From contig OY783223.1 in assembly GCA_963678705.1 (NCBI GenBank), positions 4,588,001 to 4,652,000 on the forward strand: DNA of 64,000 nucleotides, in the 5' to 3' direction. The position numbers and the translations under genes are program-made. Source of the stretch: Panorpa germanica. Its lineage: Eukaryota > Arthropoda > Insecta > Mecoptera > Panorpidae. Of this stretch, positions 35,821 through 46,689 are shown piece after piece. Under the pieces are notes generated by a model, which saw only the letters and a list, made by a program, of their open reading frames with translations, ran no database searches and was not told the origin of the DNA. Numbering within the stretch: position 1 is the stretch's first letter; every line of letters starts with the position of its first letter.

Positions 35821-36180
35821 AAAGGCAGCCATAACCGGAACTTGCGTTACTTACGACCGGATTTCTCCTAAGTACGTTACTGACTAGTCACGTGATCAGT
35901 TGCCGCCATCTTGATCATTTTGGTGGTACGGGCTTAGTGACGTCGTGTTGTAATAAAATAAAATTAAATAATTTGTTGCTTTATATCATACGTAATTATT
36001 ATGTTAATTGGTGATCTTATTTAAAGTTCAATCAGGTACAATATAATGTTTACTGTTTTTAAATATTCCCGGGTGTTATAGTGTATTTTGTTCTTATAGG
36101 ATTACAGCATTATAATATTAGTACAACCGCGCGATGTTGGCGGCATCGGTATTATCAATCGCAGCTGTCTTGAGAAGTAT
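35821..36180 (+). promoter_or_regulatory. probable MEP-1 promoter
   Basis: GC-richer block about 0.7-1 kb before the MEP-1 start codon. It holds a CACGTG E-box (35890-35895), GCCGCCATCTTGATC (YY1/Pho core) at about 35903, a TGACGTC CRE-like site near 35938 and a second CpG-rich stretch (CCGCGCGATGTTGGCGGCA) near 36128. The 5' UTR is probably split, since an acceptor (TTGCTTTCAG) sits 26 bp before the ATG. Confidence 0.5.
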
Positions 36181-36843
36181 AATAATGTCAAATATAAATA
36201 TGTTGAAAGTTTTTTAATCATTTTTGGAATCATTGAAGTTTTTATTGTTCGCAAATATGTTGTATATTTTGACAGTTGTATTTTATTTGTTTATACTTCA
36301 TGATTTTAGTTGACAAATGATGTCAAACAGTTGTGATAGTTACTTTTCTAACCTAATTGTCAATAGTTATAATCAATGAATGTATAATTAGTAAAATATG
36401 TGCCAGATATTAAGAGCCTCTTTTATATGGAACATGTGTTCGGAAATAGAAGTTCAGACGCCAGGTGCAGGCCACAATCTCTTGCACGGGTCTATGTGCT
36501 CCACACTTTAGTAGTGAGTGTACTTTGGTATAGAAAATACATAACTGTATTAATAAAGTTTTATCTACAAATTAGAATAATTCAATATTACATGCACCAG
36601 CTCTTAAATCGATGTAAGAGCCCCCTTTTTTCGAAAAAGATTTTCCAAATATTTTTTCCACATAATGAAATGAGTGTACTTTTCAAACAACTATATGGTC
36701 GCCATTTTGAAAAATGCAATTAGGTCTCAAAATTATGAATTTTTAATTTTTCTTACATGCCCCATTATCTCTTACAGTTGCTCTATATTTACATTATGTG
36801 CTACATTTGTCTGTTGCTAATCTGTAAAAAAAATTGCTTTCAG
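36181..36843 (+). other. 5' intron of MEP-1
   Basis: It ends in the acceptor AAATTGCTTTCAG at 36831-36843. The 107-codon frame at 36400 shows no protein-like pattern. Confidence 0.5.
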
Positions 36844-36869
36844 ATATTTTACGTTAACCAAAGACAGCT

Positions 36870-39800
36870 ATGGGAGAAGTAGCTTCAGACACCGAGCCCC
36901 AGACTGCTGATCCTGGTATTTATATACTCTCGTATAATGACATTGATATTGATGTGTTACTGATAAAATTTATTTTTTTAGGCAAAATAAGTCTAGAAAT
37001 AAATGGGTCCTGTGAAGAACCTATGGACGTGTCACCTGTACCGTCCCCTACGACTTCCGAAGTCAAGGAAAACACTGATGATGCAGTTAAGAATCATAAC
37101 GCAAACAGCATAGATTCTGTAGAATCTGAATCAAATCATAGCAACAGTGATAGTATACAAAAGGTGCCCAATGATAATGATGTAGAGTCCATGGAGGAGG
37201 ATACACAGGAAAACGCAAAAGGTGATGCTAATATCGTTGAAGCATCTGAAAATGGAGAAAATGTAGACAATGTAGACGAAGAGACCTCTAAAACACAAGA
37301 AGTTCCGAATGAAGATGGTATATTAATAGGTGACTCTTCAGACGAGGATGATGAAGAAGATGTACCAGCTAAAACTGCCATGGATAATTCCGACGACGAA
37401 CCTATGGATGTCGATGGAGTACAAAATGGTAGTAATAATGATGAGCCTGTCAGCATACTCTCAGATTCAGAACCTGAAGAAATTGCTGATAGTGTGTCTA
37501 AATCGAATTCTGTAGAAGAAGTTAAAATTAATGGGGACACTTGCAGTAGTCCTGACGTACAAGAAATTGAAAGTGATAAAGAAGATGATTGTATTGTAAC
37601 AAATGAAAACACTCCTAAAAAGGAACCGTCTTCAACACCCCCATTACTTAATGAATCCCCAAGAAGAAGCTCTAGAAACATTAACAGAAAGAGTTATGCC
37701 TTAGATGAAGATACAAACGATGAGGATGATGATGACGAAGACGATGAGGAGGAGTCAGACATAGAGGAAATAACCCCCATGGATCCGTTGAGTGATCCGT
37801 TAGCTGGAAGTTCAAGGCCTGGACCTAAGAGTAAAATGCGTATGACGATAACTAATAATAATACGTCAATCACTATTCCAGAGCCGGAAAGACCTGCTGA
37901 AGTAATAAAACCACAACCACCTCCACCGAAAACTGGAAAGAAATCACCAACACTTGTTATTATTGATACAAATTCTATTCTATCTGGAAGAGGTCCGATT
38001 CCAATGACTTCGAAGAATTCTAATCAAAACTTTTCTGTCATGCCTGTAGCTCTGCCAGCTCAAGGAGTGTATCCAGCTAATATGAGAGCAACAATAACGC
38101 CGGTTCCACCACCAGTGACTATAACTAGACCTGCAGCACCGATAATACTGCCTTCACTAACAGACGACATGTTTGTTGTAGAAGCTCCTTCATTTATAGT
38201 ACCATATGTATACGAAAAGCCACCTATTCAGCCTTTTAAAGAATTTGTTGATAAGTTAGGCAAAGAGATTGAAGAATTGAGGTTAAAAGAAGAAAAAGAA
38301 AAGAAGGAGAAAGACAAGGAAGTAGGAACTGATAATGCAGAAAAATCAGGTGGAGAAGAATGTAAAGATGAACAAAAATCTGATGAAAATGAAAGCAGTA
38401 AAAAGAAGAAAAAGAAAAGGAGAAAACACGGTGAAGATGATGAGTCGTGGGATGGGTCAGACCATTCTTCTGAGTCTGATGAGGATAATAGCGACGAAGA
38501 AGAAACGGTTAAAGAAAAGGAAATTATTGTTAAAGAAATGAAAGAAGATGCTTTAGACGCTATTAAGGAACACATTATAACACCAGAATCCGCAGCGGCA
38601 GCGACATTGAAACAACCAGAAAAAAAAAGTGATAGTTACTTCGAAAATCCATTAGGAAAATTCTTTATGAGTATAGGTATTAATTTAGTGCAAGAACACG
38701 TACAAACTGATTTACTGAAACAACAAAAAAGAAAGTATGATCGTGAAGGTAAAGGAAAGAACTCAGATACGCAAATGGCTATAAAATCATTGGTCAAAAA
38801 TTTAGAATTTAGTAAAGAAAATAATGAACCATTTAGATTTGAACAAAAAAAGTGCGAATTTTGTAATTTTAAAACTGAGTCGTCGTTGGCAATGGAACAT
38901 CACATGGAAACTCCGCATATGCGTAATTATGTTTATAGATGTAATTTCTGTCCTTTCGAGATAAGAAGCCCTCACGATATATTATTCCACATGGAAGCAG
39001 AACATAATACACGAGGTCGCTTAGAACGGGGACCGGCATACCACCAATGTCCAAATTGTCCATTTGAAGATAATGGCAAAGGCAAATTGACGAGACATTT
39101 AATAGCTTGTGCTAAGAAATATAAACCAGAAGTAAATTTAGGACCACCCTCTGATTGGGAACCTCCAGCAAAGATTCCTAGAACGTCTAGACCTAAACAG
39201 TCATTATCTGCAGCAGCTAATGCTTTCCAAGCAATGCAAGGTGCTAGAGCAAGTAATGCAGCTTCTAGGGCTGCTGCTATACAAAGAGCAAGAGGAAACA
39301 ATAATAGACAAGTTTTGCCCAAGCAGACATCAGTTATTTCACAAAATATCATCAGAGGAGGAGTTATGTATAGACAAACTACGGGCAACAATTCAGTTTT
39401 AGTACCTACTTCATACCAATATAGCGGAAATCAATTAATTCAGGTAATTGCATATTACATTTTTATGATTTATTTATTTTTAAGAAAATACAAGTATTGA
39501 TTTATTTTTATTTTTGTTCTTTTGGACGTTATAAAAATATATATATTATAATATTTAGGTGGTAGGTTCGTCAGTTGCTATGCTGCCAAGTGCAGTGGCC
39601 TCTGGCAGTGGTACTGTCACGATACAGGTAAAATTCATAATCTGCAGAAAACACCTCAACATCTCTCATTATTTTAACACCACATTTATTATTCACCAGT
39701 GTGTCCTATCGTATCATTCATCACTTATACTTTCATCATACTCGACGACATTTTTCTAAATTCTTCAGGTGTTAGCCTTAGTACAAATATTGAATGGGGC

Positions 39801-40877
39801 TTTTGTTTGGTGAACAATTTTTCCTTTTCGTTTGTCGTTTGTTATTGTAAATATGTTCCTAAATATTTGTTTATTTAATACACTGTTATACGTTCTTATA
39901 ACTAATGCATTCATATTTTTTTACAGACAAGCTCTACAACTACAAAACCTGGTAGTAAATTAGTACATCAACCCAGTATTTCGATAACTCCCTTGCCACG
40001 ACAACCGGCGACAACAATCACTCCAAGTTCGCAATCGATAACTCCTGGTTTAAAACCAGGTCAACAACCCTCTGGAAAAACTTCATTTGTAATTTGCGAA
40101 ATTTGTGATGGTTACATTAAAGATTTGGACCAATTACGAAATCATATGCAATGGATTCATAAAGTTAAAGTAAGTTGTATAAATAAAATTCAAAATGCAA
40201 ATTTAGAACTTTTAAAGATTAGAGTACCATTGTTATTTTTGTAATTGTTTTGCAGATCCATCCTAAGATGATATACAATAGACCTCCATTAAATTGTCAG
40301 AAATGTCAATTCAGATTCTTTACTGACCAAGGATTGGAGAGACATTTATTAGGATCACATGGTTTGGTGACGTCGTCAATGCAAGAGGCTGCCAACAAGG
40401 GCAAGGACGCTGGTAGATGTCCTGTTTGTGGGCGGGTACGTAAATAGCTTAAAAACTATCTATACATTCCTATTTATTGCGTGTTATATCTCTGTGTGCT
40501 ATAAGACTTAACTCAACTTATGCTTATAACTTTCATTATAGGTTTACCAATGGAAACTATTAAATCATGTTGCTAGGGATCACAGTATGACACTTAAACC
40601 AGCCCATTTATCTTATAAGTGTACTGTTTGTACAGCAACTTTTGGCATGTACAAGCAATTTGAAAATCATGTATATTCTGCACATAGTGTAGTAGCTAAA
40701 AAAGTAATGGATAAAAAACCAACTCCCACAACTAAAACAGGTGGTGATTCATTGTTGAAACCACTTAAAATCAATGATGAAATTACTATCATTCCACAAC
40801 CACCAAAACCACGACCTGGACCAGCCAGTCGAACAGCCTCACCTGCACCTGCTAGGTTACCGAATAAAGGTAAATAA
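36870..40877 (+). CDS. MEP-1: MEP-1 homologue, seven zinc fingers, ~1111 aa
   Basis: Seven exons: 36870-36915, 36982-39443, 39559-39627, 39927-40169, 40256-40435, 40542-40877 (last), all GT-AG, plus an upstream UTR exon. The N-terminal half is acidic and disordered (DEDDEEDVPAKTA; DDDDEDDEEES) with basic islands (KKKKKKRRKHG). Then comes the conserved block YFENPLGKFFMSIGINLVQE and the zinc fingers: CEFCNFKTE (about residue 638), CNFCPFEIR (666), CPNCPFEDN (703), CEICDGYIK (916), CQKCQFRFF (953), CPVCGR/VYQWKLLNH split by an intron (994) and CTVCTATFG (1027). Layout and length fit Drosophila MEP-1 (about 1150 aa), which forms the dMec complex with the Mi-2 remodeller and represses transcription. 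A 66-bp first intron keeps the frame open; the spliced form (…TADPGKISLEING) is preferred. The stop at 40877 is in the seventh exon; a weak donor (GGTAAAT) overlaps it, so a further exon is possible. Confidence 0.93.
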
Positions 40878-43800
40878 TAAAAAGTACGTACATTTTTTTA
40901 TTTTATTTTGTTTTTATTTACATAATATAATCATGAAATCAATAATGATTTTGTGGATTTCTTATCTGAATTTGTTTTTAACTAGCATATATTTATTTTT
41001 ATTCAGAGTAAACTAAGTTGAACATATTTTTGCGAAAACAGAAGGTTTTTCAACAACTCTGCAGTCCAAGCAAGTCTGAAAAGAAAACAGTTTCCTCATT
41101 CGTTGTAAAATATAATAATAATAACTCTTTTAACACTTGTGATTATATAAAAATGAAATTTAAATAAAGTGTTTGAAAATGAGAAATAGGACTACCTCGG
41201 GACTGCTTGTGCCTTTTAACGAATTGGGCGACTTATATTAGTTCATTCCTTTAAAAGAAAAATATATGAATAATAATTAAAAAAAAACGTAAAATTAAAT
41301 GAATTAAAATCAAGCAAATATACCATACGTCTCCTGTCTTAAGAATTAAGAAATATTTAAAATAAAAAGAGAATGAAGGGTGAGTGCCGAACAAACATTA
41401 TATAGCTATGTTTTTGCACATTATTTTTACAAAATAATTCAATAGAAATATAAGCACGGGTTTATTGTACATTTATTTTTAATTTAGTGACTGAGTTGTA
41501 TTATAAAAATCCATTTTTATAATATTTTTTTAGTGTTCTGTTAATAATGATAGTATAAATAAAAAAAACATAATTTTTAGTTAAATAAAATTAAAAAAAA
41601 CTCATAAACTTATTTTAAAACTTAATATAATGAATTAAAAGAAAATTTATTGGATTTTAAAATAATTTTGAATAAATATAAATAAATGTGCTATTGTTTC
41701 TGTATACTGCCACAAAACGGAAAAATAAAACATAGGTATACCTAATAAAATAATTCGTTCGCAGAAGAAAAACGTATTGTGTGTAATTACGATTCTTGTT
41801 AATATTTTTTTATTATTATTAGTCTTTATTTTTATACCATTAAATTATTAATAAAGTTATTATGCAAAAAGTGTTTCACGGTATTTAAATCTAAGAATTC
41901 TGTGTAAGATATAGTCACACTAGTAGTCTTACTAAAACTGTTACGAAACAAAATGATCAATTTCATTCAATTCAATTTAAACATAAAATTTAAGTATTCA
42001 CTTAAATCTGTATTAGTTTTCAGAGAATATAACATTTCAGTTAAATTTTACATTTCAAAAAAAAGTGCATATAATTGGAACACTATTGAAATGATGAAAT
42101 TTAATATTTACCTTTAAATTATTATGTTATTTCTTAGAAAGAATTGCAAATAATGAAATATTTTTTATATACATTAAAATATAAATTATTGCTTTGATAG
42201 CAAGAAAAATTGCTAAATATTATTAATCGATATTTTTAAGTATATTTACATTTTGCTTTTAGAATTCATTAATTTATAACTTATTAGTTAAATATTTTGC
42301 AATTATATAAATTGAGACAGAAGAATTTATTTCTGCTGATATCTGTGATTCTTAATTTAAAATATTTTTCACGAATTCAATTCAATTTTCAATTATTTTA
42401 TAACCAATTATAATTTATATCATATTTATTTTATAAATTATAATATATTTGTATTTGCTACAGTATAACTAGAACTATATGAATTAAAAATAAATTTTTC
42501 TATTGCATAAATTTCAATTTTTTTCAAATAATAGTAATATTTTTTGAATTAAGAAACTTGTTATGTTATTTCTATATAAAAAGCAGATTTCTTAATTTTA
42601 AATTTTTCCTAATTTGTATATTATTTTAATAAACTAATTTATATTTTATTTAATTCTAAATGCATGTATATATTAAATTAAATATAAATGAAAAGATAAT
42701 GAAATGAACTATGAAATATTAAAGCATTAAATTATATTTGAATAAGAGTATAAAAATTATTTCATTGTTAAAAATGTATGTTATTTTTGAATTACAAAGG
42801 TAAATTAATTTTTCAGGCAACAACAAATATAGATATTGCAATAGATATAATATGTACATAGTATCTGATACCAAACAATTTGTATTGTAAAATATGTTAG
42901 GACAGTGACCACACTGCTATATATTAACATATAAATATAAATTATGTTCTGATAAAACAGCTTTTTTATTTTAGGCTTTTGGTCATTTCAAAGATTTGGA
43001 AATTTTTAATTCAAAATACTGTAAAAACAATGAGTTACTGAATTATAATACAAAATAAAAATTGGGTATTTATAGCACATTTATTAAGAGCATTGACTGA
43101 TTGATTGAATTAAGATACTTATGAGTTTGAATCTGAGGCAATGTGTGTTGATTTCTTATTTGTTGAAACAAATCTGAAAACGAACAGCGAGAGTTTGAGA
43201 TCGAAAGAAAGTATTATTTATTTAAACATATACCTGGAATATTGATGATTGACCTGACTGCTGTGTCTTCAGGATCGATCTTCTGACCAGAATTATATTT
43301 TCTGGGTTTGGTTATTAATAAATTAAATTGATTATGTGCATAGATAATAATAAACTTATCAGGTAGCGATGTAGGTCACATATGAGGTCACGACACCAGA
43401 AAAAGTGTCGATGGTAGACTGTGATAACTCAGCATCGGAAATAAGCTGACATTAAGTTAATTAAACTTATACAAACATATTCCTGTATTATTATCAAAAG
43501 TTCTCAACTAAATTATACATATTTTGTTCTATACAATAGATTTTTTCGTAATAATCACAATTTCTTTGCATTGGAAATGGTTTGTGTCACTGCTAATGAA
43601 ACTTTTTTTTTATTTGGATATTTACAAGTGTGTCAGGATTAAATCAGCAGACAGTAATTATCCTGAATGTCAAAGATGTAATTATATATTTTTATTAATC
43701 TGAAACCAAAGAAAAGGTAATTCAAAATTAATACATTATAAATAAAAATTTCTTTTCTCTTTGGTTTGCAGTTTGGGTTATTTCATTATGAACGCCATGT

Positions 43801-44409
43801 TTATTTTCACAACTGTTGTAATTAACTGTACTTGGTTAGTTTTTAATTTATGATTATAATTAAATAGTTCATCATATAAATTTTATTAAAAATGACTTAT
43901 AAAACTAACGTTTTAATATTAAAAATTATCAGTATTTATAATAATCTCTAAACAGGTAAATGTTTTTATTATTTATATTCTTAACCTAACTTTTTTATTC
44001 TTTACATATAGTTAAGCAATATCAGAATAATTTAATCGTTAGTTATGTATAGTTAATTAAAAATAGAGTTGAAATAAGTGATGAAAATATGTTATCATTA
44101 TTAATTACAAACATTTTGCAGTTAATTAGTGAACTTGCTATTTCCGACTCTAATCTCATGACGTTTCTGTTGACGTTGACCAATTTTTGGAGATGACAAA
44201 ATACTTCCATCAGCGTTCGACAATGGTTAAAGAAAACGGTGAACATACATGAAAAAATTCTTCAAGAAGAGTTTAGGTATTTAGAAATAATACTTTCTTA
44301 GCTTAAAGAGGTGTTTTATAGAATTAAACTACAAGATTTTCTTGTTTCTGTTACATCTGCAATCAAATTCTCATTTTGTTTTTCTCAATTCTCGTTTTTC
44401 ATTTGCAGA
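40878..44409 (+). other. MEP-1 3' region and downstream spacer
   Basis: Extremely AT-rich, with many AATAAA-type signals from 41.1 kb on. A long 3' UTR is likely, but its end cannot be placed. No coding sequence seen. Confidence 0.5.
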
Positions 44410-45248
44410 TACTACAGAGTAGAAGATTATGAGGAGAGTTGTAAACCAGTATAAACTTATTGTCACTTATTGCAATAGGCAATGAGAAATAACACCAAGA
44501 GCAAAACAAATGAAAATAGCAAATGTGTCATCATATTCGAAGAAGAGTTTAAAGGTAAATGTAAAAGTTTATAATAGTTATGCATTGTTGTTATATTACG
44601 TTTTCGTCATTAAATTGCATTTATTTTAATTAACGATAACATCATTTTATGAAGTTAAATGAATTATTAAAATATTTATATATGGTTTCTTGAGTTTTTA
44701 GAGGACGAGCAGTGCTTGTCTTAATATATGTTAAATATTTCCTTAATATTGTTTTATTTTGCATTTGTCACATCAAATCTGTTGAATCTATATTCTATTT
44801 AATTTAATATTTAATCAAAACAGCCAGAAAGGCTTCCTGAAATAAAACATCTTCATATTTTAAGTGTTTCATAATGTCTTTCTCTTCATTTAGGATTTTC
44901 AGAACAGGAAGCATAAGTAGATCGTACTGGATCTAACCATGTTACTAGCTTTTCCTACAACTATGAGAGTTGATAACCGGACCTTCTTGTAGAGTTTAGA
45001 AGCACCTCGGAAATAGCCAGTCTCCAGCAGGAAACTCATGGTGTACCAAGAGCAAAATGTATGTGTAGAATTTTGTTAATCTTTTACAAATCATTAGATG
45101 TCATGTGAAATGTAAACAATACTAGCAGTAAGTGCCATGTAGATGATGCCATACGACTTTTATTTTCAGGATGTACTTGTTAGAAGAACAACCGCCGCGT
45201 GGAAGTCGAACTCTAGCAGCAGTAGATTGGGAATCAGACTGGAATTAT
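44410..45248 (+). ncRNA. candidate spliced non-coding transcript
   Basis: Three exon-like segments with good GT-AG borders: 44410-44451 (TTCATTTGCAG acceptor, GTATAA donor), 44903-45058 (GGATTTTCAG acceptor, GTATGTG donor) and 45170-45248 (TTTATTTTCAG acceptor, GTAAGG donor). The middle one has stops in all frames; the last has two open frames, including one with MYLLEEQPPRGSRTLAAVDW. I read the set as a long non-coding RNA or UTR exons, with low certainty. Confidence 0.3.
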
Positions 45249-45263
45249 GTAAGGTATAGCAGT

Positions 45264-45279
45264 AAATGCCATGGCATTT
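45264..45279. repeat. 16-bp perfect palindrome
   Basis: AAATGCCATGGCATTT. It runs directly into GCATTTTTTTTGCG (45274-45287), which recurs at 46022-46035 next to the hairpin cluster. Confidence 0.8.
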
Positions 45280-45544
45280 TTTTTGCGGGTAAAAGGTGAT
45301 TATGCGACATCGGTTAAGGTTAAAATGAACATAATATGAATATTGTAATTATATATCAATAAAAATATATTTATTAAATGCTTATTTCGTATAAAAATCT
45401 TTTATTTATCGCATATATGTTGGTTATCCCAGATCACAATCATTTTTTGGTTCCGTTATCATATTATAGATGACTATATCATATTATGATGAGATATAGA
45501 TGAATATATATGATAATTGAACCACTCTTTTTACTTCCGGTTTT

Positions 45545-45900
45545 ATAATATAGATGGCAGAGTTAGTTAGTTAAGATTACAACCATCAGTGTTTATTTCC
45601 AGTTTTCAAATATAGATGGCAGAGATGCTTAGCAAAGATTACAATCAATGTAGTTCCGGTTTTATAATATAGATGGCAGAGTTGCTCAGCAAAGATTAAA
45701 ACCACTTGTAGACTGGTTCCTGTTTTATAATATAGATGGCAGAGTTGTTCAGCAAAGATTACAACCAGTTGCAATTTGGTTCAGCTTTTATAATTTAGAT
45801 GGCGACAGTTATCTATCCAAGATCATTACCTTTTGGTTGGTTTTATAATTTCAATCATATTTCCTATTTAGTTCCGATTTGACAATGTAGACGGCGGTAG
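45545..45900. repeat. ~60-bp degenerate tandem repeat, about 6 units
   Basis: The anchor TAGATGGC recurs at 45551, 45613, 45670, 45733 and 45797, with a last weak unit TAGACGGC at 45888 (spacings 62, 57, 63, 64, 91). Each unit carries CCGGTTTTATAATATAGATG-like sequence and an AGCAAAGATTACAACCA segment. The minus frame through it (45774-45586) translates as a repeated peptide and is not a gene. Confidence 0.85.
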
Positions 45901-45949
45901 TATGGTGAAATACATTAAAAAATTTAATCCCTACTCAAAATAAAGTATA

Positions 45950-46060
45950 TATACCATGGTAAAATAGATATATTCTCAGTGTAGCGTTAGAGCTACTCGA
46001 GTAAAGGTAGGGGTAGGCGTCGCATTTTTTTTGCGTTTTTATAATAATTAAGTATGTTAA
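45950..46060. repeat. small palindromes leading into the hairpin cluster
   Basis: TACCATGGTA (about 45952), GTAGC...GCTAC (about 45982-45996) and TACTCGAGTA (about 45993) are short perfect palindromes; GCATTTTTTTTGCG is at 46022-46035. Confidence 0.55.
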
Positions 46061-46354
46061 TTAAAATTGTAAAGCCTAACGGCTTTACAATTTTAATGTA
46101 GTCGCCGGAGGCGACTACATGGCACCCGTAGGGTGCCATGGCAAACGCGTAGCGTTTGCCTAGTGCCCGCGGAGCGGGCACTGAATGCATCCTAGTCGCC
46201 GAAGGCGACTACATGGCACCCGAAGGGTGCCATGGCAAACGCGTAGCGTTTGCCTAGTGCCCGCGAAGCGGGCACTGGATGCCTCCGGCATCCTTAATAT
46301 ATAGTATATGTATAGGGTTACCTTCGGTAACCCTATACATATACTATATATTAA
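46061..46354. repeat. cluster of eleven contiguous perfect hairpins
   Basis: Eleven inverted repeats lie end to end with almost no spacers: 46061-46096 (16-bp stem, TAAC loop), 46097-46119, 46118-46140, 46140-46160, 46162-46182, then 46193-46211, 46212-46234, 46234-46254, 46256-46276, then 46277-46293 and 46294-46354 (29-bp stem). All arms are perfect. Loops on the plus strand are GGA, GTA, GTA, GGA, GAA, GAA, GTA, GAA, then TCC and TTC (GNA on the other strand), each closed by C-G. GC content is far above the surroundings. Hairpins 2-5 and 6-9 form a tandem duplication. No open frame. Palindrome clusters of this style are known from organelle genomes of some green algae and fungi; I know none from insect nuclear DNA. 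Origin unresolved. Confidence 0.95.
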
Positions 46355-46448
46355 TCTCGTCTAACAATATTGATTTCTCTATATATATATATATATGCTT
46401 AACAGACAACATCATATAAATACAAGTTTTAATTTTATACCAGCAAGA

Positions 46449-46680
46449 GCCACCGTGGCTCAGCGGTTAGCTCGTTGCCCCGTATTCCGTAGGTCCCGCG
46501 TTCGAATCCAAACCAAAACCCCGGCGCTACAAAAAAAAATCTTAATACGTCGCCCCACCCCCCACCCACGCCATACAACCAAACCACTATGCAACGATAC
46601 AACCGTGCCGAACCCCCCCCCCCCCTGGTGACACATCCCTCCTCGGTGGAAATAAAAAAAAAACCCTTGCTTGAATAAAA
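46449..46680 (+). mobile_element. tRNA-derived SINE
   Basis: A perfect pol III A box TGGCTCAGCGG (46456-46466) is followed at tRNA spacing by a B box CGTTCGAATCC (46499-46509). The flanks cannot fold into an acceptor stem, so this is not a tRNA gene. The body is C-rich with a 13-C run (46613-46625), and the 3' part is A-rich (AAATAAAAAAAAAA). It begins 95 bp after the hairpin cluster. Confidence 0.7.
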
Positions 46681-46689
46681 AAAAAAACG

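Noticed and set aside
37136-37681. 181-codon minus frame opposite MEP-1
   Set aside because: Antisense shadow of the acidic Asp/Glu-rich coding region, giving a Ser-rich peptide.
45586-45774. 62-codon minus frame with a repeated peptide (FAEQLCHLYYKTG)
   Set aside because: The repetition comes from the ~60-bp DNA tandem repeat; no start context, no family, and unit length is not constantly a multiple of three.
46061-46354. CRISPR array
   Set aside because: No spacers and no constant repeat length; units are different perfect palindromes in direct contact.
46449-46530. tRNA gene
   Set aside because: A and B boxes are present but the ends cannot pair as an acceptor stem and the anticodon arm does not fold; it fits a SINE.
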